From contig SDNY01000012.1 of assembly GCA_004524535.1 (NCBI GenBank), positions 1 through 44,788 of the forward strand: a DNA stretch of 44,788 nucleotides, read 5' to 3'. Below, in pieces: positions 15,323 through 24,920 of the stretch. The notes beneath the pieces are model-generated. The model was not told where the DNA came from. It did not search any database and was given only the letters and a program-made list of their open reading frames with translations. Position numbers and translations under genes: made by a program. The DNA comes from Promethearchaeota archaeon. Its GTDB lineage: Archaea > Asgardarchaeota > Lokiarchaeia > Sigyniarchaeales > SOKP01. How positions within the stretch are numbered: the stretch's first letter is position 1; the number at the start of each line of letters is the position of its first letter.

Positions 15323-17059
15323 TTACATCCGTTTCTTTTTCATGATGACATAGATAAGTGCAACGGCAGAAATTGCGGCTGAGGCTAATAAGATCGTAAC
15401 CTCATACCCAGGAATAAGTGGAGCAATACTTTCGATCTTGTAGAATGTATCAGAACCCTCAAATTCAATTGAAATTTGACCTCCTGTATCACCATAAGTA
15501 TAGATTATCTTATAGTCTTCACGAGAATCATAAAGCAGAGGATCAACTTCTACTGTCTCAGGAACATCATATATATCTTTTGCCCATTCATATTTTACAG
15601 TGACAATTCTTCCCTCAACTGTAATACCACCATTATTTAAATCATCCTTCCACTCCATTCCATCAATTTCTAAATCATCTCCCCAGATCGCATCGCCATC
15701 AATATCGAAATCATCGATTATTTTCTCAAGGTATTTATCCACAGGTTGCATGGCATATAATCCTTCTTCAAATAAGAGAGCCAAGAATTCTTTCTTCTGT
15801 AATGGGATTACATCTAGGATGAAATATTTAATATAATTGAGTCCGGCAGGAAACCCCAGATATTGTTGAATAAGAGTATCGCCACTCGCATTAAGAAGAG
15901 CTTCAAGATATAGGTCAACTAAATTTCCAGTCTCACATGCTTTATAAAATAAAGCTTTCTTATCTTTAAAAGCATCATTCGCTTTTAATCTATCACTGAT
16001 TGATTTGTTAGCTATGTCCCAGAAAAGGCTTTGATTTTCAGCCCTACCTTGATATTCCATTGACCCTGCTTTAAAATCCTTAAATATCCTTCTCATTTGT
16101 TGTATTCCTTCTATGATCTGATCAACCATAAAAAGTTGGCGCTGCCAGTATGAGCTAAATTGCTTATATAACTCGAGATAGTCATGTGGATCCTTTAGAA
16201 TAGCAAGAATCTCTTTTTTTTCATCTGGATCGGATTCATAATCCCCATCCTTGACAAAATCCCAAGAATCTATTTCAACTTCAGTTCCTGTGTATTCCTT
16301 AGCAAAGGTTTCTTTGGATTCCTCTTCGCTTAATACACCAACTTCTGATCTCCAGTGAGTGAAATCTGACCAATTAGCGATTACCCAGGGACTGGATTCA
16401 TTATAATTACCTAAGACAGTATCACCAAAATCAAATACTTTTGTTCCCGGATTGTTCGGATCTTCGGTATCATATATTACCTTTGTTAAAATTTCTAGAT
16501 ACGAAAATGGTGCACAACTATCAGCAGCACCATTTGATACAGTAAAATTTACAGGCCAACCTGGATCAATAACAACCTCTAGTTTGTTTGGATCTTGGTT
16601 TACTGAATCATTTCTCCATGCTGCTTCCGCTAAGATCTCATCTATCTTTTCACCCACAGACCAATATTCTGCAAGTTCTTTTCCCATAATTGTTAGTGGC
16701 ATACCCTTTTCGTCAGTTGGTAAATCTCTTGTCATTAAGTGATCCGCGAAGAAATTAATCTTTACGCCGTCCCAGTCATTAATTTTGATTTTTGATTTTG
16801 CGCCAACTTCATCTGCATCCCCGCCAATTTTTTCTGAAACCTTATCATTATTATCATCGCCTAAATGTTCACCCCATGCATCCTTATCATATATTTTAAC
16901 TTCTCTCTCCACTTCCGTTCCCCTTGCTTGTTCTGGTATACCTAATTTCCAATGAGCACCAGCAGCAGGTTGAGCCACCATTGATACAGTGCTTAGTATA
17001 AAAATGGATGTAAAAATTAGGGCATATAAAATTCTTTTATTCATATTGCTTTCATCCAA
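15323..17059 (-). CDS. Secreted, C-terminally anchored surface protein
   Basis: A 578-aa protein of unknown function with clear export features. An N-terminal signal peptide spans about residues 6-34 (basic 'NKR', a hydrophobic 'ILYALIFTSIFILSTVSMVA', then AGA). A C-terminal membrane helix (about 550-572) ends in 'MKKKRM', just after 'PLIPGYEVTILL', an Ile-Pro-Gly-aromatic sorting-type motif common on Asgard surface proteins. The ectodomain is very acidic and rich in Trp, Asp and Tyr. It contains repeated DGD/DDDF stretches ('DDFDIDGDAIWGDDLEIDG') that might bind calcium. A helical middle section (about 290-430) separates two beta-rich parts. Start may be ATG 17059 or 17044. Envelope or adhesion function is a reasonable guess only. 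Confidence 0.85.
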   Translation of the reverse strand: MDESNMNKRILYALIFTSIFILSTVSMVAQPAAGAHWKLGIPEQARGTEVEREVKIYDKDAWGEHLGDDNNDKVSEKIGGDADEVGAKSKIKINDWDGVKINFFADHLMTRDLPTDEKGMPLTIMGKELAEYWSVGEKIDEILAEAAWRNDSVNQDPNKLEVVIDPGWPVNFTVSNGAADSCAPFSYLEILTKVIYDTEDPNNPGTKVFDFGDTVLGNYNESSPWVIANWSDFTHWRSEVGVLSEEESKETFAKEYTGTEVEIDSWDFVKDGDYESDPDEKKEILAILKDPHDYLELYKQFSSYWQRQLFMVDQIIEGIQQMRRIFKDFKAGSMEYQGRAENQSLFWDIANKSISDRLKANDAFKDKKALFYKACETGNLVDLYLEALLNASGDTLIQQYLGFPAGLNYIKYFILDVIPLQKKEFLALLFEEGLYAMQPVDKYLEKIIDDFDIDGDAIWGDDLEIDGMEWKDDLNNGGITVEGRIVTVKYEWAKDIYDVPETVEVDPLLYDSREDYKIIYTYGDTGGQISIEFEGSDTFYKIESIAPLIPGYEVTILLASAAISAVALIYVIMKKKRM

Positions 17060-17270
17060 TTTTTTTTACAATTTTTATTTAAAATAAATTATATTATATT
17101 AATTTTTAATACTAATCTTTTTAAATGTATCGATTAGCAATTTAAAAAATAAATGGTTTTAATAATTAATTTTTCATAACTTATTAATTAGTTAATGAAC
17201 TTTTGAATTCTAAACTCAATTCTTTACATGAAAAATCGAGCTTTTTATATTCTAAGTTTAAAAAAATAAT

Positions 17271-18074
17271 ATGATCATCGAAGATAAAACCAAAGCACGA
17301 TTTAAAATAAAAAGATCTGTGTTTAAAAAGAACATCCATACCTTATTTATATTCAATAAGTCTGGAATCTGTTTATATAGTCGAAATTTTACAACTTCTT
17401 ACGAGATAGAAAGTAAACAACTTATAAGTTCCTTTTTTACCGCTCTAATGTCGTTTACAAGGGAGCTTTTGAAAAATGAAGTAAAGATTATAGAAATGAC
17501 GGATGTAAAATTAGTTGTATTTGAAAAAAATACATTTTATTATGGTTTTTTAACAGAAGCAACTGAAAATATTATTTTCTTAGATGAAGTCGCCTCAAAA
17601 ATTAATTCTCAATTTATTGATTATATCAGTAGGAATAATATTGATATCAACATGGAATACATTCATGATGAAAGATTTGACCTCGAGATTGGCGACCTAA
17701 TAAAGGATATCTTAAGCTCCGAATTTGATTTACGAAAAGAACAGAAAATTATTGAATTTTTAAACGAAATCTCTTTAAATACAGAAATAAAGGGAATAAT
17801 TTTATTAACTGATAAAGGCCGAGTGATTTATACTACATTTAATAAGATAGATCTACGAAATTTTTCAAAAGAAGTTGATTTTCGAGTCAAAATCTGTAAT
17901 AATTCAATTTTAAAATTATTCTATACATCTAAAAACAAAGAACTTATTTTTTCTGATTATATCGAAGATTTGTATTTTGTAATTTTAATTTTTGATACAA
18001 GGACAAAATTCGGTGTTGCTGAATATTATTTACAAAAGGTTGTGAATTTTACTAAGAAAACTTTAAGCTATTGA
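17271..18074 (+). CDS. Longin/roadblock-like protein (small GTPase-associated fold)
   Basis: A 267-aa soluble protein. Residues about 22-130 read like a longin domain: 'IHTLFIFNKSGICLYSRNFT' (strand-turn-strand), helix 'KQLISSFFTALMSFTREL', and then strands 'VKLVVFEKNTFYYGFLTEA' and helix 'LDEVASKINSQFIDYI'. The second half (about 150-267), with 'IKGIILLTDKGRVIYTTF' followed by a strand-rich segment and a C-terminal helix, resembles a roadblock/LC7-type fold. Such domains scaffold Ras-like GTPases in eukaryotes and are unusually abundant in Asgard archaea. It is divergent from the surface-protein gene and has its own start near 17271. Family assignment is by fold pattern, not a clear sequence match. 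Confidence 0.6.
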   Translation: MIIEDKTKARFKIKRSVFKKNIHTLFIFNKSGICLYSRNFTTSYEIESKQLISSFFTALMSFTRELLKNEVKIIEMTDVKLVVFEKNTFYYGFLTEATENIIFLDEVASKINSQFIDYISRNNIDINMEYIHDERFDLEIGDLIKDILSSEFDLRKEQKIIEFLNEISLNTEIKGIILLTDKGRVIYTTFNKIDLRNFSKEVDFRVKICNNSILKLFYTSKNKELIFSDYIEDLYFVILIFDTRTKFGVAEYYLQKVVNFTKKTLSY

Positions 18075-18080
18075 TGATTT

Positions 18081-19667
18081 TTAGTTAAATTTCCAAGGAA
18101 TATAACAACCTTTGATCTTAAGAAAATAGTCCTCAATAGAGAAATTTAGTTCTTTTTGGGTTCTTCTCAAACTTCCAAAATTAGCTCCGTTTAAATAGTA
18201 ATTTATAAGAAGATCACATATATTTTCATCCCCAAGAGAAATTAAAGCTTGTAATTTAGCATTATTAATAATATTCTTTAAGTTTAAAAATTTTAATTTA
18301 ATGGTTGAAATATTTTTTAATTCTTGTTCTAATTTTTGATATTTTAACTTAAAGGTCTTAATATTTTTCTTTAAAAAAGAGTTAATCTCTTTTTCATAGG
18401 GAGTATTTAATTTAGGAACTAACGGATTAACACTTACTCTAAGAGAAGCTCTATTAAAATTTATATTGCCTAATACTTTTAGGAATTCAATTGTCTCGTC
18501 TATTTCGTGCTCAGTTTCGTTAGGGAGCCCTATTAAAAAATATAATTTTACGTTTTTAATTTTGGAATCTTTAAGTTCTTTAAGGAGTAAAATTATCTTA
18601 TTATTTGAGATTTTTTTTCCTAACTCATATCTTAATTTTTCCGATCCTGTCTCTGGTGCTACTGTAATTGTTTTAATATTCCCTTTTTCAAGGATTTGAA
18701 TCACTTCAGATGTTAGATGCTCAATTCGAATTGATGGAATTGATAATCTTTTACCTTTATTAATTATAAATTCGCATATCTCGGAGAATTTAGGGTGACC
18801 AGAAACACAGGAACCGATTAGACTAATTGTTTTAAAATCCGAATATCTTATTCCTTCTTCTATAGCATTTGTAATGTTTTCAAAACTTCTATTTCTAAAA
18901 GGAGAATTATGAAATGATGAAATACAAAATTTGCATTGAAACGGACAGCCTCTATTTATTTCAATAAAAAATCTATCTTCAAATATCGCATTTTCACTTG
19001 AAGTTTTGGTAATTAATTGGGAATTGGGAATTGATGAATCGTCAAGATTTTTAAGAACAGCTCTTTTAACCTTATTACTACGAGAAGGAACGTAAATACC
19101 TTCAATAGAAGTTGCTAATTTTAAAAATTTGAGGAAGGTTATGTTTTTAGATTTGTACTTTAAAAATAATTTAAGGAGTAAATCTAAATTTGGTTCTGAA
19201 TCTCCTATAAAAAAAAGATCAAATACTTTACTTAAAGGCATAGGATTAGAAGTTGCTACTGGCCCTCCCCCAACAATAAGTGGGAATATTCCCTTTTTTT
19301 GAATAAAGGATTCTTTACGCTCTTTATAATTTAAAGGAATCCCCGCTTTCTCTAATATCCATAAAATATTCTTAACATCATTTTCAAATTGGAGTGAAAA
19401 TCCTAATATATCAAATTGGTTCGGAAGAATTTTATTTTCAATACTTCTTAGGTTGTCTTCAGAAGTTGTATCTTGAGAGGCAGGAAATTTTATACGCTCA
19501 GGCAAGAAAATCCGCTCACAAACATAATTTTCGTGCGAATTTATCATAAAGTAAAGAAGTCTAATTGAATACGATGACATAGCAATCTTATAAACATTAG
19601 GATAAATCAACCCAAACGATAGGTCAACATTTCGCCAATCCTTTATTATACTATTTTCATTATACAT
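18081..19667 (-). CDS. B12-binding-like radical SAM protein
   Basis: Radical SAM enzyme of unknown substrate, 528 aa. The N-terminal part (about 13-190) has a B12-binding-type Rossmann pattern: 'LPNQFDILGFSLQFEND' and 'IFPLIVGGGPVATSNPMPLS'. The canonical cobalamin DxHxxG is not obvious, so cobalamin may not be bound. The radical SAM core has the cluster motif CPFQCKFC (C241, C245, C248) followed by 'TISLIGSCVSGHP', 'TITVAPETGSEKLR' and 'VKLYFLIGLPNETEHEI', which are typical barrel strands. The C-terminal ~130 aa are helical. Its first 8 bp overlap the end of the upstream sirtuin gene, so the two are translationally coupled; a shared protein or tRNA modification pathway is possible. Confidence 0.88.
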   Translation of the reverse strand: MYNENSIIKDWRNVDLSFGLIYPNVYKIAMSSYSIRLLYFMINSHENYVCERIFLPERIKFPASQDTTSEDNLRSIENKILPNQFDILGFSLQFENDVKNILWILEKAGIPLNYKERKESFIQKKGIFPLIVGGGPVATSNPMPLSKVFDLFFIGDSEPNLDLLLKLFLKYKSKNITFLKFLKLATSIEGIYVPSRSNKVKRAVLKNLDDSSIPNSQLITKTSSENAIFEDRFFIEINRGCPFQCKFCISSFHNSPFRNRSFENITNAIEEGIRYSDFKTISLIGSCVSGHPKFSEICEFIINKGKRLSIPSIRIEHLTSEVIQILEKGNIKTITVAPETGSEKLRYELGKKISNNKIILLLKELKDSKIKNVKLYFLIGLPNETEHEIDETIEFLKVLGNINFNRASLRVSVNPLVPKLNTPYEKEINSFLKKNIKTFKLKYQKLEQELKNISTIKLKFLNLKNIINNAKLQALISLGDENICDLLINYYLNGANFGSLRRTQKELNFSIEDYFLKIKGCYIPWKFN

Positions 19668-20466
19668 TTGAGTCTTTTTCTGCCTTCAATTTTTTAATTT
19701 CTTCAACGATTAAGGGCAAGATTGTTCCAGTTTTATGATGAATTACAATTTCTGCTTTATTATCTAAATGTGTAGGTCTATCGTTTACGATTATTAATTT
19801 ACCCCCTTCACTTAAAGTATATGCCGGTAAATCACAAACAGGAGCAACTGAAAGTGAAGATCCAGCAATTAACATAACATCTGCTTTTTGCGCTAATGCC
19901 TGGGATTGATAGATTTCAAAAGTAGGTAGACCTTCTCCAAACAGAACAACTGATGGTTTTAATGGAGCAGTGCATATATCACATGTAGGAGGATAACTTT
20001 TTTCTTTTTTCAATTTTTGTAGTACTTGTTTTTTTGTGTATGATGCTCTACATCCGAAACAATTAAATCGATTAATATTTCCATGAACCTCATATACCAA
20101 TACGGACCCAGCTTTCTGGTGTAATTCATCAATATTTTGAGTGATTACTGCTTTAAGAAGATCCATATCCTCCAGTTCAGCGAGCGCAATATGACCAGGA
20201 TTAGGATTTGCTGTGAATAATTTAGGTGCTACTTTTTCAGCCATTTGCCAAAATTTCTGAGGGTCACGTATAAAAGATTTTATGTTTCCATATATCTCGG
20301 GTTTGTATTTTTCCCATATTCCATGATCACCTCTAAAATCGGGTATTCCTGATTCTGTCGATATACCCGCTCCCGTCAATACGACGGCACTTTTAGATTT
20401 AAAAAGAAGTTCCGCAGCTTTGTGAATTTTCTCCCTTTGAGTATGTTTTAAAATTTTTGCCCCCAT
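19660..20466 (-). CDS. sir2: Sir2-family NAD-dependent protein deacylase
   Basis: Sirtuin that removes acetyl/acyl groups from lysine using NAD+, giving O-acyl-ADP-ribose and nicotinamide. The 268-aa protein has the Rossmann motif GAGIS (32-36) with 'STESGIPDFRG', 'TQNIDELHQKAG' (NAD/ribose pocket) and catalytic His128 in 'VYEVHGN'. The zinc ribbon is complete with C136-C139 and C162-C165, and 'AGSSLSVAPV' contacts NAD. There is no signal or membrane segment. It precedes and overlaps the radical SAM gene by 8 bp. Archaeal sirtuins deacetylate chromatin proteins such as Alba; with a histone gene 5 kb away this is only suggestive. Confidence 0.95.
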   Translation of the reverse strand: MGAKILKHTQREKIHKAAELLFKSKSAVVLTGAGISTESGIPDFRGDHGIWEKYKPEIYGNIKSFIRDPQKFWQMAEKVAPKLFTANPNPGHIALAELEDMDLLKAVITQNIDELHQKAGSVLVYEVHGNINRFNCFGCRASYTKKQVLQKLKKEKSYPPTCDICTAPLKPSVVLFGEGLPTFEIYQSQALAQKADVMLIAGSSLSVAPVCDLPAYTLSEGGKLIIVNDRPTHLDNKAEIVIHHKTGTILPLIVEEIKKLKAEKDSNV

Positions 20467-20744
20467 CTAAATCCAATTTTTTTTTATTATATTATTGCTT
20501 TTTAAAAAGACGTATCTCCAAATTCCTATTCGTATAAATTTATATCATTTTTCTTTTGTAAATGATATATTAAATCTTATTAATTTCTAAAATAATTGAA
20601 AATTAATATTTTTGATTAATTTTCATAAAAGATTAAAATATTCAATGATATTACTCTTTAAGAAGAAGCCTTAAAAAAATTTAACTTTTTTGTCCTTAAA
20701 TTACTTAAAATTAAGAGCTCTTATAAGTAAAAGGATTCTTACAC

Positions 20745-21647
20745 ATGACAAAAACACAAATAAGCTTCGGAATTGTCTTAAAAGATGAAATACTATATTG
20801 CTCGAACGAAGATAAATATAACTTCCTTGAAATAATTTTATTCGTTGAGAAACTTATTCGAAGTTTTAATCCTAAACAGACATGGCGGTTAAATAGTATT
20901 TATTTAAAAAGGGCTAAGGATAAAGAACGATTATTTATTCGACATGAGATTACTGAAACAAATAAAAACTTGTTCTTTATAGTGAGCGGGGCATATGAAG
21001 AAAACTCTCAAGAGATTCGAAAGATGTTAAAAAATTTTTTTGAAAAGGTGAATACTAATTATAATACTGGAGAGCTATTAGAAAAATCTTCAAAAAAACC
21101 AATATTTAAAGAAATTATTGACAATATTACTGATTTTTTATGGAATAAATATGAAATTCTTTTAGAACAGGAGGAAATAAAACAAGAAGTTGATCATGAA
21201 ACAACTAATAAAATATTATATGGAGGAATTTCAAGCCAAGGATTACCAATTATATCAAAATTGTTTGATCCAACTCTTTTAAATAATTTAGATAAAAAAA
21301 TAACCACTGAAAATATTGAATTATTTAATTCTAGTTTTTCAGCGCAATTAGCTACAATTGAAATGAATACATTAATACGGACTAACAAATATAAGATCAA
21401 ACAGATTCATATATTTGATTTAGAAGATAAGAAGAACAAAAAAATAATTTTATATGATAATATTGATAAAAACCATTTTTCTTTAACCATTTTTGCATCT
21501 GGGAATTTTTTTGAAATTAAAGATCTTATGAAGTTATTAAAATTCCAAATCTCTAAAGAATATATTTTACATAAAGAATTCTCAGGAGATATTAAAACAT
21601 ATAAATATTTAGACAATTATTTTTTAGGTTTAGATAGAGAATTTTAG
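20745..21647 (+). CDS. Longin/roadblock-like two-domain protein
   Basis: A 300-aa soluble protein with no clear named family. Residues about 5-110 start with a strand-turn 'ISFGIVLKDEILYCSNEDKY', a helix, then 'IYLKRAKDKERLFIRHEI' and 'NLFFIVSGAYEEN', followed by a helix. This is the layout of a longin domain. The second half (about 140-290) has 'LYGGISSQGLPIISKLFD', a roadblock-like 'question/answer' strand pair, then helices and strands ending near residue 285. This two-domain layout parallels the 267-aa protein at 17271-18074, so they may be distant paralogues. No GTPase is next to it. Promoter is in the 278-bp gap upstream, which holds no other gene. Confidence 0.6.
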   Translation: MTKTQISFGIVLKDEILYCSNEDKYNFLEIILFVEKLIRSFNPKQTWRLNSIYLKRAKDKERLFIRHEITETNKNLFFIVSGAYEENSQEIRKMLKNFFEKVNTNYNTGELLEKSSKKPIFKEIIDNITDFLWNKYEILLEQEEIKQEVDHETTNKILYGGISSQGLPIISKLFDPTLLNNLDKKITTENIELFNSSFSAQLATIEMNTLIRTNKYKIKQIHIFDLEDKKNKKIILYDNIDKNHFSLTIFASGNFFEIKDLMKLLKFQISKEYILHKEFSGDIKTYKYLDNYFLGLDREF

Positions 21648-21668
21648 TGAAAAAACAACTCTTATTAC

Positions 21669-23438
21669 TTAGGCATTCGCTTCGGCAGTACCCTGCTTCT
21701 TTTTCTGTTCCTCTTTTTTAAATTTACGCAACAAACGAGAAAATTTTAAAGGTGTATCTTGATAATCGAGTTCTGAAAGCGCTTGATCCTGATAAGCTTG
21801 TAAAAGCTTGTTGGAAAATTTTTGCCAATCTCGACAGATAGCAAGGGTATCAGCATCGTTTTTTAATAAGCTTTCATGAGACATTATTCGGAGAAACTCA
21901 GCAGCATAAGGTTCAATAACATCAGATTGAGCACCTGCTAGGAGATCTCGAGCAAAGTCATCAGCAGGATACCAATCTCTAACCCTTTGAAAATCACGAT
22001 GGATTTGGGTAAGTAAAACGTTGCGAGGGCCTTCCCAGAGCTCCATAATCATAGAATCACGATGCACGCGTGGAAATGATAAGAAATCTTCCATAATTCC
22101 ATGACCTCCAAAAAATGAGATTGCCATTCTTATCAAAGCTGGAGCTTCGTCGCATACGACAATCTTTTGCAGCATTACAAGTTCACGTAGCCTAAATCTT
22201 CGTTTACGTTCAGTTATATCTACAATTTTTTCCAAGTCTCTTAATCCCGCAATTAGTTCTTCACCAAAATGAATAAATTCAGAATAAACTTTAAATGCTC
22301 CTGCTGCGGATCTCATAGCTGCGTGATTTAAATCATTAATCTGATTTATCATTAAAGGAAACTTTGATACTAGAACTCCAAAGGCGGTTCTAAATTGAGC
22401 ATATAATGTAGCTTCACGAGCAACTCTCAATGCTCCACTTGCCATTGCTAATCCAATATCTAATCGTGATAATGACAGAACAATCCCAACAATGTCAGCT
22501 AATCCTTTTTCAAGAGGCCCTATAGGATAGGCAACAGCACCATTATATGTTATTTCTGCTGTTGGTAATTCTGCTGTTCCTAATTTTGGTTTAAGTCTAT
22601 CTATTGTATAGGAATTTCTTATTTCTTTCTCCTTATTTTTTGGTAACCAAGCTGGAACGACAAATACCGCAATTTTAGTGGATGTAGGAGTTCCTTTAGG
22701 TTTAGCTGTTACCACAGCATAATCTGTATGTATTGCTGAACAAAAAAATTTCTGTCCATAAATCCTCCAGCAATTCGAGATCCCATCAGGACCTTCAGCC
22801 TCCTCAAAAACGGCTTCGACGAGATTTGATGGAACATCACTACCTCCTTGAATTTCAGTAACAAATTGAGCTCCCATGCCATATTCACCACTACTATATT
22901 CGCCCGTGCCATTTCGAACATGTTCTAGAATTTTTAATGCTTCGGGATCTAACATATCTTCATATTGCTGCAGGAGCCAAACCATTCCATGGGTACAAAC
23001 TAGAGGACAGATTACACCGAATTCCGAATTTTGAGATAATAAAAACAATTTCGCAAACCTACTCCATGGACTATTCCTATTTGGATCGAACAATCCAAGA
23101 CTGAATATCTCTTTTTCTAAAATTTCAGTTTCAGCACATCGCTCTATTCTGTCAATTCTATGATTATGAGCATCGTAATGTTTTATTTGAGTAACTTTTA
23201 TTCGATTTTCAAGATCATTACCTTTATCAGCTAAATCCCTAAATCTAAAAGACACATAATCAGAAAGAGCAAGAAGTTCTTTATTTATTTTTTCAAATTC
23301 ATCTCCAGTATACTTTTTAACTAAAGCTTGGAAAAATTCGTCATCTTTATAATAATTAAATTGATTTCTGACAAATAGATAATCGTCAAAAGAGTAGGGA
23401 TTATTTCTATTTCCTTCCTCATTAATTTGGGCGCACAT
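21669..23438 (-). CDS. AidB-like acyl-CoA dehydrogenase
   Basis: FAD-dependent acyl-CoA dehydrogenase-type flavoprotein, 589 aa. The central part contains the ACAD FAD/substrate motif 'VTEIQGGSDV' (about 214-223), which is the signature form of the AidB branch (AidB: TEKQGGSDV). It also has 'WRIYGQKFFCSAIHTDYAV'. The C-terminal domain has 'FFGGHGIMED' and 'LWEGPRNVLL', matching the AidB/isovaleryl-CoA dehydrogenase FAD-binding end. The N-terminal ~120 residues are an extra helical domain as in AidB. AidB proteins bind DNA and their in vivo substrate is unclear; here the gene stands alone, about 210 bp from rps3ae, with no beta-oxidation neighbours. A branched fatty-acid or amino-acid degrading role is possible. 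Confidence 0.87.
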   Translation of the reverse strand: MCAQINEEGNRNNPYSFDDYLFVRNQFNYYKDDEFFQALVKKYTGDEFEKINKELLALSDYVSFRFRDLADKGNDLENRIKVTQIKHYDAHNHRIDRIERCAETEILEKEIFSLGLFDPNRNSPWSRFAKLFLLSQNSEFGVICPLVCTHGMVWLLQQYEDMLDPEALKILEHVRNGTGEYSSGEYGMGAQFVTEIQGGSDVPSNLVEAVFEEAEGPDGISNCWRIYGQKFFCSAIHTDYAVVTAKPKGTPTSTKIAVFVVPAWLPKNKEKEIRNSYTIDRLKPKLGTAELPTAEITYNGAVAYPIGPLEKGLADIVGIVLSLSRLDIGLAMASGALRVAREATLYAQFRTAFGVLVSKFPLMINQINDLNHAAMRSAAGAFKVYSEFIHFGEELIAGLRDLEKIVDITERKRRFRLRELVMLQKIVVCDEAPALIRMAISFFGGHGIMEDFLSFPRVHRDSMIMELWEGPRNVLLTQIHRDFQRVRDWYPADDFARDLLAGAQSDVIEPYAAEFLRIMSHESLLKNDADTLAICRDWQKFSNKLLQAYQDQALSELDYQDTPLKFSRLLRKFKKEEQKKKQGTAEANA

Positions 23439-23650
23439 GTTTTTATCATTTATTATTATTTTATTTCAAATTAGTAGAAGTTTAGCTTATTTATATATAT
23501 ATTACTTGGCAAAAATTAAAAATTAATATTAAATAACAAAACGACATAAAGAAAATTCAAAAAGAAAGAATCGATAATTATTCAAAAATTAAAACATCAA
23601 AATTTGTTAGAAAGAATAAGGTTATTCTTTAATATTTTTATATGAATATT

Positions 23651-24430
23651 TTAATCAAAATTCGAAGTTTCTTCTTTTTTATTATTAGTAGTGTGTGTGT
23701 TTTTCTTTACAAATTTCTTTACATTGATGCGTTCTGTTCGTTTAATCTCAGATTTACGACTCCTTTTTACATCAACTTCCACTATCTCAAATTGCTCATC
23801 TGGGCTTACAGCTTTATCTTTAATACCCTCGGGAAAAGAGATCAAAACACTCTTAATGAGTTTGGAACTAGATAGTGGATAGATAGTTTTCGACACCCTT
23901 GCTATTTGGTTTTGAAATTCTCCGTAAATCATTCCAATAATAAATTTTTCATGATTCAATGACTTAGCAAATTCTTTCAGGATATCGCGTGAAATCTTCC
24001 TTATCAAAACGATCTGCGAACTTCTCGCTCGTTTAATTGTACTACATATAGTTGTAACACGGAATACAAAACCATCTTTAGTTGTAAGATTTTGAATTGT
24101 TTGAATCTTCGTAGCTCCCCTCCCAACGAGACTACGAACGAAATCATTAGTATATTGATGACCTATAAAAATAGTCTCGCATTTTTTTGTCTCAGGATTA
24201 ACATTTATAACCTTGAACCTTAGCTTTAAATTAATATCATTGAAATCATCAGTAAAATCGAATAATAAAGCCTCTACTGTTCGACCTAAAACCGTATTAT
24301 CTAATCCAAGAATTTCACCTATAGGTTTAAATTTAAAGAGTTTAGGGGTAATAATTTCATACCAATCCTTATCCTTAAATGATACTTTTTTAATCTTAGC
24401 TTTTTTTTTCCTTTTAGCTTTCTGACTCAT
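23651..24430 (-). CDS. rps3ae: Ribosomal protein eS1 (S3Ae)
   Basis: Small-subunit ribosomal protein found in archaea and eukaryotes. The 259-aa protein has a very basic N-terminus ('KAKRKKKAKIKK') and family signatures 'WYEIITPKLFKFKPIGEILG' (about 23-42), 'LGRTVEALLFDFTDDFNDI' (about 48-66) and 'LRFKVINVN'. The conserved 'LVGRGATKIQTIQNLTTKDG' (about 101-120) follows. The C-terminus is extended and Asn/Lys-rich compared with methanogens. It lies 31 bp downstream of rps15 on the same strand, the usual archaeal pairing, so they are cotranscribed. Confidence 0.95.
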   Translation of the reverse strand: MSQKAKRKKKAKIKKVSFKDKDWYEIITPKLFKFKPIGEILGLDNTVLGRTVEALLFDFTDDFNDINLKLRFKVINVNPETKKCETIFIGHQYTNDFVRSLVGRGATKIQTIQNLTTKDGFVFRVTTICSTIKRARSSQIVLIRKISRDILKEFAKSLNHEKFIIGMIYGEFQNQIARVSKTIYPLSSSKLIKSVLISFPEGIKDKAVSPDEQFEIVEVDVKRSRKSEIKRTERINVKKFVKKNTHTTNNKKEETSNFD

Positions 24431-24461
24431 TTTATCAATTCTGTTTATGGGTTAAAATAAA

Positions 24462-24920
24462 TTATTTAGCTACAAGTGTTCTTATCTTTTCGGGATCGTA
24501 TTTGAAGTCCATCGGTAATACTCTAGTTTTTTTATAATATTTAATTAAGCGATATATCTTCGATTCTGTCCGTTGTAATCCTTTTTTTCCTTCAAGATCT
24601 TTATGGTTCGATTCAAGATGTTTTCTTATATTTAGAGCCTTTTTTACTAAATTTGTTAGATCTTCGGGAAGAGAAAATTCAATTTCATTTTCTTCGAGAA
24701 TTTGGCTTATTTTTTTCCCTGCGACAACCGAGACTAAAGGTACACCATAGCTATCCCTTAATATATTACCTATTATTGATTTAGAGTATCCTTTTTTGGC
24801 TAATTTGACAACTAAATTTTCAACTTCCTCCGCGGATCTCTCAATCCAAACAGGTTTCTCCAATCGTGGAGGTCTTGTGGAACCTGATTTTCCCTTCTTT
24901 CTACTGTGAAATCTTGCCAA
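24462..24920 (-). CDS. rps15: Ribosomal protein uS15
   Basis: Archaeal/eukaryotic-type uS15 (eukaryotic S13), a primary 16S rRNA-binding protein. The 152-aa protein has the archaeal N-terminal domain 'MARFHSRKKGKSGSTRP' (1-17) and 'IERSAEEVENLVVKLAKKG'. The core S15 helices are at about 70-152 ('IRKHLESNHKDLEGKKGLQR', 'IYRLIKYYKKT'). Start is TTG at 24920: a Shine-Dalgarno-like GGTTAGAG lies just upstream. The leader has a duplicated 19-nt element and a GC-rich hairpin (described separately). It is the first gene of the rps15-rps3ae unit. Confidence 0.96.
   Translation of the reverse strand: MARFHSRKKGKSGSTRPPRLEKPVWIERSAEEVENLVVKLAKKGYSKSIIGNILRDSYGVPLVSVVAGKKISQILEENEIEFSLPEDLTNLVKKALNIRKHLESNHKDLEGKKGLQRTESKIYRLIKYYKKTRVLPMDFKYDPEKIRTLVAK

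Noticed and set aside
23651-23882. Plus-strand ORFs antisense to the 3' end of rps3ae
   Set aside because: They mirror the Asn/Thr/Lys-rich tail of eS1 and show no independent coding features.
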